Origin: Spirochaetaceae bacterium
GTDB taxonomy: Bacteria; Spirochaetota; Spirochaetia; DSM-27196; PWMO01
DNA length: 52,451 bases
Assembly (NCBI GenBank): GCA_007693325.1
Contig: REDW01000074.1
Coordinates: 1-52,451, forward strand
Direction of reading: 5' to 3'
Under the pieces are notes generated by a model, which worked only from the letters and a program-made list of their open reading frames with translations, made no database searches and had not been told where the DNA came from. Every line of letters begins with the position of its first letter. Within the stretch, counting starts at the first letter, position 1. Made by a program: the position numbers and the translations under genes. Shown here piece by piece: positions 24,972-32,995 of the stretch.

Positions 24972-25013
24972 GGCGATATGTCAAGATTCTGTCAAGTTTG
25001 ATGGACCGACTGC

Positions 25014-25042
25014 TTGCCGCAGTTCGTGGGCTGTAGTACCAT
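25014..25042 (+). promoter_or_regulatory. Candidate promoter of the YD-repeat gene
   Basis: TTGCCG (25014-25019) and TACCAT (25037-25042) are 17 nt apart; the latter ends 11 nt before the ATG at 25054. The decamer CTGTAGTACC overlapping the -10 is identical to that before the gene at 13476. Confidence 0.35.
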
Positions 25043-25053
25043 GAGGTCAGGCT

Positions 25054-25962
25054 ATGAAACTACTTGGATTCTGCATTCTGCTATTTCTCACAAGTGCCGG
25101 CTTGTCCGCCGAGGGCGACTTCATCCGACGAGGACTCGAGGTGAGCGGTGATCCCTATTCGGTGCGCCTCTACGATGTTAACGGAGCAGCAATCCTGCGC
25201 GAAGAGGCCCTGTTCAACGGGCGTGCTCGAATCAAGGATCGCAAGAGTTACACCGAAGACGGCGCTTTTCAACTCCACACACGCTACCAGCGCGATGATC
25301 GCGGCAATCTGAAGACGGTTTCCGCGTATAACCAGGCGGGAGATTCGCTCTGGCGCCACGAGTATCGCTACCAGAACGCCACGCTGCAGCAAGAGGTTGT
25401 CTACAATGCCACCGGAGAGCTGGACTACACCGATCTCTATTCCTACGACAGCGACGGAAACCTGCTCGAGCGGGCGCGCTACGGTCCCGGCGGTCTGCCT
25501 CGCTGGCGGACGCAGTACGAGCACGACAGCGTGCAGAATCGAGTACTTTGGGAAACGTACTACAGCGATGGACGCTTGCTGAGGCAAGGAGAGGAGCAAT
25601 ACGACCAGGAGGGCAGACTTGTCCGCGAAGTGCACCGGGATGAAATCCAGGAGACCTACCAGGAGGTCCGCTACGCCTACGATCAACAAGGTCGCCCGAT
25701 CAGTGAACGGATAAGTGACAGCGAGGGTTCACTGCGGTCGGTACGGCGCATTCGTTACGACGATTTTGGCAATATCGCCGAAGAGACCGAATCGCGCTTT
25801 GACGGTAGGGTCACACGACGTGTGTTGTACCACTACCGCTACGATGAATACGGTAACTGGATAGAGCGCACGATCACTGAACGCGAGAAACCACAGTTCG
25901 GTCCGGTTTTGACAACGGAGCGCGTACATCGGCGCACAATAACCTACAAAGGGGAGGGGTAG
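25054..25962 (+). CDS. Secreted YD-repeat-like protein
   Basis: The 302-residue protein has a signal peptide (hydrophobic residues 3-17, likely cut after LSA). Tandem imperfect repeats follow, of the form YxxDxxGNLxExxxY, for example YSYDSDGNLLERARY, YDQEGRLVREV, YAYDQQGRPISERI and YRYDEYGNWIERTI. Such YD (RHS-like) repeats form beta-hairpin shells and are found in secreted or surface proteins. It lacks a toxin domain and an RHS core, so it is not a complete RHS element. The gene lies 10 bp before the response regulator and is probably cotranscribed with the two-component system; it may be a sensed or regulated envelope protein. Confidence 0.72.
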   Translation: MKLLGFCILLFLTSAGLSAEGDFIRRGLEVSGDPYSVRLYDVNGAAILREEALFNGRARIKDRKSYTEDGAFQLHTRYQRDDRGNLKTVSAYNQAGDSLWRHEYRYQNATLQQEVVYNATGELDYTDLYSYDSDGNLLERARYGPGGLPRWRTQYEHDSVQNRVLWETYYSDGRLLRQGEEQYDQEGRLVREVHRDEIQETYQEVRYAYDQQGRPISERISDSEGSLRSVRRIRYDDFGNIAEETESRFDGRVTRRVLYHYRYDEYGNWIERTITEREKPQFGPVLTTERVHRRTITYKGEG

Positions 25963-25972
25963 ACGCAGCATC

Positions 25973-26662
25973 ATGCCACGAGTCTTTCTGGTCGAAGATC
26001 ATGAGTTCATCCGTGAGGGAATCAGCGAGTACCTGCAGATCGAACAGTTCGAGGTCAGCGAGTTCAGTGGAGCTGCAGGAGTTCTGGATCAGGTGCGCCG
26101 CGATGAGCCCGATCTGATCATTCTGGATGTGATGCTGCCCGATGGCAACGGGTTCATGCTCGCGCGCGATATTCGGTCGTTCTCTGATGTGCCGATCATC
26201 TTTCTTACCGCCAAGGAGACCGAATCCGACCGCGTCACCGGATTCGAAATCGGCTGCGACGACTACGTGGTGAAACCCTTTTCCACCAAAGAGCTGGTGA
26301 TGCGCGCCAAGGCCCTGTTGAAGCGGACGCGCGATGACGCCGGCACGGCGCGCGATCGCGGCCACTGGGTTCTCTCAGGGCACGAGTTGCGTATAGATAG
26401 TCCGAGCCATTCAGCGAGTCTGGACGGCCAAACGCTTACGCTGACCGGCAGTGAGTGGGAGATATTGAGCTATCTGGCGTTTCGCAGTGGCAGGGTTGTG
26501 GCGCGCGAGGTGATTCTAACCGATTGCCTTGAGTATCTCCACGAGGGGCCCAAGCGTACCGTCGACACTCACATAGCCAATCTGCGTGCCAAACTCGGTG
26601 ACGTTGAGTGGATTGAGACCGTTCGTGGCTACGGATACCGCTTTGCAGGGGATCCGCAGTGA
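25973..26662 (+). CDS. OmpR/PhoB-family response regulator
   Basis: The 229-residue regulator has a receiver domain with the phospho-acceptor Asp in DLIILDVMLPDG (about residue 52), a Thr in IIFLTAKE and the Lys in YVVKPFS. A winged-helix DNA-binding domain follows, ending RAKLGDVEWIETVRGYGYRF. It overlaps the histidine kinase gene by 4 bp (GTGA). OmpR-family regulators bind tandem repeats with an 11-bp period, matching the GATATGC repeats located 1 kb upstream. Confidence 0.93.
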   Translation: MPRVFLVEDHEFIREGISEYLQIEQFEVSEFSGAAGVLDQVRRDEPDLIILDVMLPDGNGFMLARDIRSFSDVPIIFLTAKETESDRVTGFEIGCDDYVVKPFSTKELVMRAKALLKRTRDDAGTARDRGHWVLSGHELRIDSPSHSASLDGQTLTLTGSEWEILSYLAFRSGRVVAREVILTDCLEYLHEGPKRTVDTHIANLRAKLGDVEWIETVRGYGYRFAGDPQ

Positions 26663-28032
26663 AAACGCTGTTTTCACAGACCTTTGTAGTATTGCTTGCC
26701 TCAATGTGTATTCTTCTGGTGGTCGTAGCCGGTGTGTTCCTGTTCGGCATACGCCGCTCAATCCAGGATTGGAATATCTACCGGCGGCACGCCCTGCAGA
26801 ACCTGATCGTGCCGCATCTGCAGCAGGTGTACAGAAGAGACGGGAACCTGTCTCGTGAAGCCGTAGCGCAGTCACTCTCGGGGATTCTGACCAACAACCA
26901 GTACGTCTACATCCTTGACCCCAACCGCAATCCGATTTTCCTCTACTACGGCGGAGAAGACCTGCTGCTCGAGGGCGGCACACCGGTAGATAATGTTTTG
27001 CGCAGACTGGATCAGTCGCGCGAGATGATGCGCGCTGTGCTGGACGGCGATCAGCCGATCGCATTTCTGCGTGCCAATACGCTCGGTTTTCTGAGTGACG
27101 TTGCAAACCGTCGCTTTGTGAGATCGATCGGGGTCTCGCTTGCGCTCGGACTCCTGGTTGCGTTTGTGCTTGCGCTGCTGGTAGCATTGCTCTTCTCGCG
27201 CCACGTCTCTCAACAGGCCAGGCTTATTGGTTCAGGTCTGCAGAAACTCAGTCACGGCGTGCGTAACGTACAGTTTCCGCAGCAGAGCGCGCGCGAGATC
27301 CACGAAATTGCCACGTCTGCGCAGAAGCTGCAGCAGCAGTTGCAGCACGAATCGCAACTGCGTCGTCAGTGGGCCGAAGACGTCGCGCACGACCTGCGGA
27401 CACCGATCGCGGCCCTCAAGACCCAGTTTGAGGGTCTCAAGGATGGTTACATCCAGAGTACACCGCAACGGATGAAGGCGTTGTTCTCAGAGCTGCTGCT
27501 GCTGGAAGGTCTGGTGAACGAGCTGCAAGAACTGAACCGCATGGAATCACCCGAGATGACCCTCGAGCTGCAACCAATTCACGCTGACCGCTTTGCTGCT
27601 GCAATCGAACGCACCTTTGATGCGTTTTCGCAGCGCTGCCACGCCGGGTTCAGCGTCGAGCACACGCCTTGCACCTTCAACGCCGACGAGCGCTTGCTTT
27701 CGCGCGCGGTAGAAAACGTGCTGCAGAACGCCTTTCAGCACGTGCAAGCCGGTGGAGAAGTGCAACTGCGGCTGTATCGCAGTTACCAGGAGAATCGGGT
27801 TGTCTTCGAGGTCTGCAATACCGGCCGTGTTGACGAAGACGAGATCCCGAAGCTGTTCGACCGATTGTATCGCGGCAGCAACGGGCGCCACGGCGGCGGA
27901 TCGGGGCTTGGGTTGTCGATCACCAAGGCAATTGCCGAGCTGCACCACGGAAGTGTTACTATGTTCCAGCAGGGTGACACCACCCATGTTCAACTGAAGA
28001 TACCCTTTGTAGCGCCTGCGGCCTCAGCGTGA
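26659..28032 (+). CDS. Sensor histidine kinase
   Basis: The 457-residue membrane kinase has two transmembrane helices (about residues 8-30 and 153-179) framing an extracytoplasmic sensor of about 120 residues. A HAMP-like linker follows. The H box is WAEDVAHDLRTPIAAL (His near 249), and the ATPase domain has N box ENVLQNAFQH near 353 and G box GGGSGLGLSITKA near 412. It begins with a GTG that overlaps the regulator stop. Its final 9 bp overlap a convergent rhomboid gene. The signal sensed is unknown. Confidence 0.92.
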   Translation: MKTLFSQTFVVLLASMCILLVVVAGVFLFGIRRSIQDWNIYRRHALQNLIVPHLQQVYRRDGNLSREAVAQSLSGILTNNQYVYILDPNRNPIFLYYGGEDLLLEGGTPVDNVLRRLDQSREMMRAVLDGDQPIAFLRANTLGFLSDVANRRFVRSIGVSLALGLLVAFVLALLVALLFSRHVSQQARLIGSGLQKLSHGVRNVQFPQQSAREIHEIATSAQKLQQQLQHESQLRRQWAEDVAHDLRTPIAALKTQFEGLKDGYIQSTPQRMKALFSELLLLEGLVNELQELNRMESPEMTLELQPIHADRFAAAIERTFDAFSQRCHAGFSVEHTPCTFNADERLLSRAVENVLQNAFQHVQAGGEVQLRLYRSYQENRVVFEVCNTGRVDEDEIPKLFDRLYRGSNGRHGGGSGLGLSITKAIAELHHGSVTMFQQGDTTHVQLKIPFVAPAASA

Positions 28033-28722
28033 CCGGTACACACGGTAGACACCGCGACGGCGAAACTTCTCGAGGTAGCGGCGCCTGCCGGCCAGCGCTA
28101 TGACAAACCCGTAGAGGAATCCACCGATGTGGGCAAAATAGGCTACATTGTCGAAGGGGCCGGCCATCACCGCGAAATAGCCCGAGAAAGCTTGTAGCGC
28201 AACCCAGGCAAACAGGAAAACAAACGCCGGAAGCCGTGCGGGCATCAGAAAAATCCCGATCGGAATCAGCGTGGTGACTCGCGCCAGCGGAAATAGAACC
28301 AGGTATGCTCCGAGAACCGCCGAAATTGCCCCTGACGCACCAATCACCGGAGTGGATAGATCAGGCATCACAATCAGCTGGACTGCCAGGGACAGCGCGC
28401 CGGCAAAGAAATAGAAGAACAGATAGCGCAGGTGGCCGAGCGCATCTTCTACGTTATCGCCGAATATGAAGAGAAAAAGCATATTACCGATGAAATGCAC
28501 AAACCCGCCGTGAAGGAACAGCGTGGTAAACGGGGTGTACCACCACTGCAACGGATCGGTCAGGAAACGCTGTGCAATAAACGCGTACTCCAGCGTGAAC
28601 TCCAGCGCAGCTGCTTCGGGAAGCGTCAACTGGCGTACAAACACCAACACGTTGAACCCCAGCAATACCAGGTTGAAGAATGGAAAGCCCTTGGAACGAA
28701 GGTGGTCACGCAGCGGTATCAT
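28024..28722 (-). CDS. Rhomboid-family intramembrane serine protease
   Basis: The 232-residue protein has at least six hydrophobic helices. It carries the rhomboid hallmarks HGGFVHFIGNMLFLFIFG near residue 72, the catalytic Ser in GASGAISAVLGAY near 129 and the His in AHIGGFLYG near 205. It cleaves transmembrane segments of unknown substrates in the inner membrane. A good promoter (TTTACA-17-GACAAT) ends 8 nt before its ATG. It converges with the histidine kinase gene by 9 bp. Confidence 0.88.
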   Translation of the reverse strand: MIPLRDHLRSKGFPFFNLVLLGFNVLVFVRQLTLPEAAALEFTLEYAFIAQRFLTDPLQWWYTPFTTLFLHGGFVHFIGNMLFLFIFGDNVEDALGHLRYLFFYFFAGALSLAVQLIVMPDLSTPVIGASGAISAVLGAYLVLFPLARVTTLIPIGIFLMPARLPAFVFLFAWVALQAFSGYFAVMAGPFDNVAYFAHIGGFLYGFVIALAGRRRYLEKFRRRGVYRVYRSR

Positions 28723-28730
28723 AGATCAGT

Positions 28731-28759
28731 ATTGTCAACGATCCGCGGTCGAATGTAAA
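28731..28759 (-). promoter_or_regulatory. Promoter of the rhomboid gene, leaderless
   Basis: On the minus strand TTTACA (28759-28754, 5 of 6) and GACAAT (28736-28731, 4 of 6) are exactly 17 nt apart. The -10 ends 8 nt before the ATG at 28722, predicting a transcript starting at or 1-2 nt before the start codon. Confidence 0.55.
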
Positions 28760-28765
28760 TAAGAA

Positions 28766-30268
28766 TCAGAAGCTGTACTCGAGGGAGAGATTCCACAACC
28801 CTCGGTAGCCCAAATCCCCATCGGGCAGCGGCCGCTCGGCGATGCCGCGGTGAGCGATGCGCCACAGCAAGGCAGAGGGGAGCCGCAGCCCCACACCAGC
28901 TTGCCACTCCAGACGCTGGTCGAGTGCCCCGGACAACTGCGACAGCGACTCCACCGGTTGATTCTGCAGTGTGTAAGCTCCCAGTCCGGCATCGAGAACC
29001 ACCCGATCGGCGATGCGCAGCATGTATTCGACCCGCAGATTGAGCAGTTGCTCGCTGGCCACACCGGCGGCAATTCCTCGCGGAATGGCGTAGCGCAGCA
29101 GCAGCAGGGAGTCAACACGCTCTGGATCGGCGCTGCCGGCTGGAATGATCCACGGATTGCGATCCGCCCGCATCAGGATAAGATCGAACTGATTGTACGA
29201 ATTGCCGTCAGCAAACTGCCGCATCCAGTCCCATCCAACACCCAAACCGAAGAAACCATGCGTTTCGCCTGTACCAAAGACAAGATCCTGCTGCACGCGC
29301 CGTTCTCGCTGCCCGGTTGATCGCTTACTGCTGCTGTATTCGGCGGTGGTGCGCAGGTAGTACCGTGACCACGGCCACTCCAGCCGCAGACCCAGCTGGT
29401 TCTCGCTGGGCACAGCGATGCCGTCGCTGTTTACTTCTGCGGGAAACCCGACACGCAACGCAAAACGATCACGGCTGGTGTGCGCCAACAGTGCCGGAAG
29501 ACCCGGCCGAGCTATCGCCGCCGGCAAACCGGGATCCGGCAGGCGCTCTGCGCCGGTCACGTACAGGATCTGCTGCTGCAGCACATCTGACGCCGGCATG
29601 ACATGCCCACCGGAATACTCTCGATAAACATGCTCGATTGCCGCCGCTTCGAATCGGCTGCGCGCATAGTTTATGCCGCGATAGCGGTTAGGATCTTCGC
29701 GGTCGCCAATCAGGAAGGCGCCGCGAAATTGTCGCTGTCGCAGCGCCTCGAGTGCTTCGGGACTTACCGGATGTGAAGCCCGGGTCCCCGCCATCACCGA
29801 TCCGGCAAAGATATGCGGGTTACGCACCGACAGCGCCCAACTCAAGTCTCCGCCCAGCGAGTAGCCGCCGAGGTATATCCGCTGCGGATCTGTACTGTAC
29901 TGCTCGAGGACGTAGGCCAGATCCTGCAGCAGTCGTTCCTCGTACCATTGCACAAACTGAGAAAAATGCGGAAGGTACTCGTCTCTGGAGGGTCGCCCGG
30001 CGGGTAACACCAGCACAAACTCGCGCTGCCGTGCAGGATCAAGTCCGTAGCGCGGCGCGATGCGGGCCGCCTGTGTGCCGGTTGGTGGAAGCACCACAAA
30101 GACCGGGTAGCTGTTGTTGCGATTATAGCCGACGGGAAGCACGATCTCGGCACGCTGATCAAAATAGGCCGGGCGAGGGATAGCGGCAGACGCCATTGTA
30201 GCGGCCAGCAACAGTACAGCTGCTATCATTGCCCGGTTGGGCTCGTGAATGGCGCGAGAATCGATCAT
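28766..30268 (-). CDS. Secreted alpha/beta hydrolase fused to a predicted outer-membrane beta-barrel
   Basis: From the ATG at 30268 the product is 500 residues. A signal peptide (hydrophobic residues 14-29, cut near ASA-AI) leads to an alpha/beta hydrolase domain of the esterase/PHB-depolymerase type. Its nucleophile elbow is GGYSLGGD (Ser about 137), followed by an Asp in IGDREDPN and a His in SGGHVMPAS. From about residue 245 the sequence turns into alternating amphipathic strands (for example QLGLRLEWPW, YYLRTTAEYS, FFGLGVGWDW) and ends LWNLSLEYSF. A terminal Phe is the usual outer-membrane assembly signal. The enzyme therefore probably sits on the outer membrane with its hydrolase domain attached. 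Alternative starts at 30346 and 30229 are possible. Confidence 0.72.
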   Translation of the reverse strand: MIDSRAIHEPNRAMIAAVLLLAATMASAAIPRPAYFDQRAEIVLPVGYNRNNSYPVFVVLPPTGTQAARIAPRYGLDPARQREFVLVLPAGRPSRDEYLPHFSQFVQWYEERLLQDLAYVLEQYSTDPQRIYLGGYSLGGDLSWALSVRNPHIFAGSVMAGTRASHPVSPEALEALRQRQFRGAFLIGDREDPNRYRGINYARSRFEAAAIEHVYREYSGGHVMPASDVLQQQILYVTGAERLPDPGLPAAIARPGLPALLAHTSRDRFALRVGFPAEVNSDGIAVPSENQLGLRLEWPWSRYYLRTTAEYSSSKRSTGQRERRVQQDLVFGTGETHGFFGLGVGWDWMRQFADGNSYNQFDLILMRADRNPWIIPAGSADPERVDSLLLLRYAIPRGIAAGVASEQLLNLRVEYMLRIADRVVLDAGLGAYTLQNQPVESLSQLSGALDQRLEWQAGVGLRLPSALLWRIAHRGIAERPLPDGDLGYRGLWNLSLEYSF

Positions 30269-30276
30269 CTTCGCGT

Positions 30277-30282
30277 AATGTA
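30277..30282 (-). promoter_or_regulatory. Candidate -10 box of the hydrolase gene
   Basis: On the minus strand TACATT ends 8 nt before the ATG at 30268. The region 17 nt upstream has no good -35. This spacing repeats the leaderless pattern seen elsewhere in the window and supports the chosen start. Confidence 0.3.
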
Positions 30283-30330
30283 GCGCATCATCGGCGAGCG
30301 CACCAGTGCACAGAGCGTAGTTTTTTGAGG

Positions 30331-30336
30331 TACAAT
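30331..30336 (+). promoter_or_regulatory. -10 box of the queuosine mannosyltransferase gene
   Basis: TACAAT (5 of 6) ends 8 nt before the ATG at 30345; TGCACA lies 18 nt upstream as a 4 of 6 match to the -35. A start at or just before the ATG is predicted and no Shine-Dalgarno is seen. Confidence 0.45.
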
Positions 30337-30344
30337 GTTCGACC

Positions 30345-31439
30345 ATGCCGCTGAATGTACTGCTGGTTGAATCATTCTACGGAGGCTCGCACGCCGCGTT
30401 TGCCGACGGACTGGCACGCCACAGCAGCCACACGATTACGCTGGTCACGTTGCCGGCGCAGAACTGGCGCTGGCGAACCAGGATTGCAGCGTTCGAACTG
30501 GCGGCGCAGATACCGGACCCACAGCGATACGACGTAGCACTGGTGACCGACCTGATCGATCTGGCCGATCTGCGCGCAATCTGGGGCCGCTTGTGTCCGC
30601 CGGTGCTGCTCTACGTCCACGAAAGTCAGTTGACCTATCCACATCCCAAGGACCGTAACCCGGACATGAATACCGCGCTTCAGGACATCAAGAACTGCCT
30701 GCTTGCCGACCGTGTTCTGTTCAACTCTCAGTTCCACCGGACGCAGTTTCTGAAGTCCACACGTGAGCTGGTATCACGCCTGCCCGGAGAACAACCGCTT
30801 ACGTGGCACGATACTCTGCGCGACAAGAGCGGCGTGCTCTATCCTGGGATCGAGACCGATATGCTGATCGGGCGCCCTGCACACAGAATACCGCGCGTGC
30901 TCTGGAGCCACCGCTGGGAATACGACAAACGACCGCGGCCCTTCTTCCGTGCTCTTGCGGCATTGGCAAAGCAGGAGGTTCCTTTTGAGGTAGTGGTCCT
31001 GGGTGAGAATCCACAGCTGAAACCGGTGGAGTTCCTGAACGGCAAGCCGGCGCTGGCAGACCGTATTATCCGCTGGGGCTACGTCGAGTCACGCCAGGAA
31101 TACTGGAATTGGCTGTGCGCCTGTGACGTGGTTGTTTCAACGGCCATCCAGGAGAACTTCGGCATAGCAATGGTTGAGGCTATCCTGGCCGGCTGCCAAC
31201 CGCTGCTTCCGCGCGGGCTCTCGTATCCGGAGATTATTCCCACTGCGTTTCACGAGGCTGTACTGTACGACAGCCACTCTGAGCTGACCGAACGCTTGCG
31301 TACGTTACTGCAGGCTATTGATCCACAGCAGCCCGGCGACGCACAGCTGTCAGCGGCGATGCAGCGCTACGCGTGGCCCGTTCTTGCTCCTCGCTACGAT
31401 GACGAGCTTACGAGGATCCGGCTTCACCGAGCGTCTTGA
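30345..31439 (+). CDS. tRNA-queuosine alpha-mannosyltransferase homologue (GTDC1 family)
   Basis: The 364-residue protein closely follows the DUF3524/GTDC1 pattern, whose animal members add mannose to queuosine in tRNA-Asp. Shared landmarks are VLLVESFYGGSHAAF at the N terminus, TLPAQNWRWRTR near residue 34, a YVHESQLTYP block, WSHRWEYDKRPRPFF near 187 and STAIQENFGIAMVEA with GCQPLLPRGLSYPEI near 275. It has a GT-B glycosyltransferase fold. The substrate in bacteria could be queuosine tRNA or a related deazapurine. Its last 32 bp overlap the convergent dihydroorotate-dehydrogenase-like gene. Confidence 0.83.
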   Translation: MPLNVLLVESFYGGSHAAFADGLARHSSHTITLVTLPAQNWRWRTRIAAFELAAQIPDPQRYDVALVTDLIDLADLRAIWGRLCPPVLLYVHESQLTYPHPKDRNPDMNTALQDIKNCLLADRVLFNSQFHRTQFLKSTRELVSRLPGEQPLTWHDTLRDKSGVLYPGIETDMLIGRPAHRIPRVLWSHRWEYDKRPRPFFRALAALAKQEVPFEVVVLGENPQLKPVEFLNGKPALADRIIRWGYVESRQEYWNWLCACDVVVSTAIQENFGIAMVEAILAGCQPLLPRGLSYPEIIPTAFHEAVLYDSHSELTERLRTLLQAIDPQQPGDAQLSAAMQRYAWPVLAPRYDDELTRIRLHRAS

Positions 31440-32397
31440 TGTACTGCAGACGTTCGAGCGTCTCGCTCTTATACGATTCGGACTGCGTAAGCTTGCCACG
31501 TATCTCATCAGGAGCACCGAAGCCGTGCTGGTCGAGCCACAACTCCAGATCCTTGATCATTACGCCCAGGTGCTTGATCCCCTCGGTGTACAGTACCGAG
31601 GCAATCTGCACCACATTTGCCCCGGCCAGAATCATCTTGGCGGCGTCCAACCCACTCTGAACGCCGGTTGAAGCCGAGAAGTCACACTCGATCTGGGGTG
31701 ACAGAATTGACACCCAGCGCAGCGGCAGGTGCATCTCCTGATGCGAACTGAACTGATAGCCTGGAACAAGCTCCATCGTCTCGGCATCGATATCGAGCTG
31801 GTAGAATCGATTGAACAGCACCACACCGTTGGCGCCGGCCTTTACGACACCGGCTACAACGCGCGGTAAGGCAGTGAAGTAGGGGCCGATCTTGACGGTC
31901 AACGGCAAAGACACCTGTTTTCGGACCTGATCGATGATCCGATAGAACGCGTCTTCCAGCCCTGCGCCCTCCTGGTCGAGGGTTCGCGGCATGATGGCAA
32001 TATTGAGCTCGAGAGCGTCGGCGCCGGCAGCCTCGATCTGCTGCGCGTAATCGCTCCACCAGCGCGCCGAGACGCAGTTCACGCTGGCGATGACCGGGAT
32101 ATCGACTTCGCGCCTGGCTTCTTCAATGAGTTGAAGATAACTACGCGGTCCGTGCAACTTGCCGAGCTCTGAGAGATAATCGGAAGCTTCCGGGTGGATG
32201 TCGATATCGCCGCCGAGATCACCCATGCCGATCTCGGCTTCGATCTGTTCTTCAAACAGAGACTTCAGTACCACAGCTCCGGCGCCACAGTCCGCGCACT
32301 GCTTGACACCCTTGACCGTTGCGCTGACACCACAACTGGAAACAACAAACGGGTTCCTGAGGTTGAGCCCGAGATACTTTACCGAAAGGTCCGCCAT
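31408..32397 (-). CDS. Dihydroorotate dehydrogenase-fold flavoprotein lacking the catalytic motif
   Basis: The 329-residue protein has the class 1 dihydroorotate dehydrogenase-like TIM-barrel, starting MADLSVKYLGLNLRNPFVVS. FMN-site strands include PLTVKIGPYF near residue 173, VVLFNRFYQLD and FSASTGVQSG. In true PyrD the active-site base lies in ELNLSCPN; here that position reads ELNIAIMP, without Cys or Ser. It is therefore unlikely to oxidise dihydroorotate. An AAGGAAG ribosome site precedes the ATG, 46 bp after rnfA, so it is the last gene of the Rnf-like operon. It occupies the place where rnfB is often found and could be a soluble electron partner; that is inference. Confidence 0.75.
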   Translation of the reverse strand: MADLSVKYLGLNLRNPFVVSSCGVSATVKGVKQCADCGAGAVVLKSLFEEQIEAEIGMGDLGGDIDIHPEASDYLSELGKLHGPRSYLQLIEEARREVDIPVIASVNCVSARWWSDYAQQIEAAGADALELNIAIMPRTLDQEGAGLEDAFYRIIDQVRKQVSLPLTVKIGPYFTALPRVVAGVVKAGANGVVLFNRFYQLDIDAETMELVPGYQFSSHQEMHLPLRWVSILSPQIECDFSASTGVQSGLDAAKMILAGANVVQIASVLYTEGIKHLGVMIKDLELWLDQHGFGAPDEIRGKLTQSESYKSETLERLQYIKTLGEAGSS

Positions 32398-32443
32398 GTC
32401 TGCACTTCCTTCTTACTTGTCTTGCTGTCTTCTCGTTGCAACG

Positions 32444-32995
32444 CTACAGGAACACAAAGCCGGTAAATCCCAGCGCAAAGACCGCAATTGCAAAGAACAA
32501 CGTTCCGATGCGTTTTGCGTACGCCGGTGCTTCGGCAATCCGGATCTGTTCGATAGTTGCCACCATAATGACGATGCCGAGGTAGTATCCCACTGCCGCT
32601 CCAAAGGAGGCCAGCACGGTATCAAGTCCACTAATACCCTCGGTCCACAGGTACATCTGCAATCCGGCAATCGGGGCCACCGCGAGCAACGAGCGCGGTA
32701 TTCCGGCCCACTCACCCTGAAGCTCGCCCCAGCGGTACAGTGCGGCGACTGCGGTAACCGATACAACCATGATCGCTACCGGGCTCAAGAACGCGCTGTC
32801 TTCGGGAAACAACGAGAACAGAGCCGTACCCACCATGCCCGCCAGCGCCAGCACCAGCGCGTGTTTCAGCCCAGCGGTCAGAGAACGCTTGACGGTAAGC
32901 TCGGCGGCAATCGGCACCAGCACACCGAACATCAGTATGAATACCACGTTATGGGTCAGGGCGAACTCAAGAAAGATCTGAACGCTATCATTCAT
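32444..32995 (-). CDS. RnfA-like membrane protein without cysteine
   Basis: The 183-residue protein has six hydrophobic helices and aligns by eye with RnfA/NqrE: LTHNVVFILMFGVLVPIA near residue 14 corresponds to LVNNFVLVQFLGLCPFLG, and the C-terminal LFFAIAVFALGFTGFV is typical. RnfA normally carries two cysteines (in GLCP and TTNC) that, with two in RnfE, hold an intramembrane [2Fe-2S] cluster. This protein contains no cysteine anywhere. An AGGAGA ribosome site lies 7 nt before its ATG, and the start overlaps the rnfE stop (ATGA). The identity rests on gene order and topology and is moderate. Confidence 0.7.
   Translation of the reverse strand: MNDSVQIFLEFALTHNVVFILMFGVLVPIAAELTVKRSLTAGLKHALVLALAGMVGTALFSLFPEDSAFLSPVAIMVVSVTAVAALYRWGELQGEWAGIPRSLLAVAPIAGLQMYLWTEGISGLDTVLASFGAAVGYYLGIVIMVATIEQIRIAEAPAYAKRIGTLFFAIAVFALGFTGFVFL

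Noticed and set aside
25054..25962. RHS toxin element
   Set aside because: Only YD-like repeats are present; there is no RHS core or variable toxin tip.
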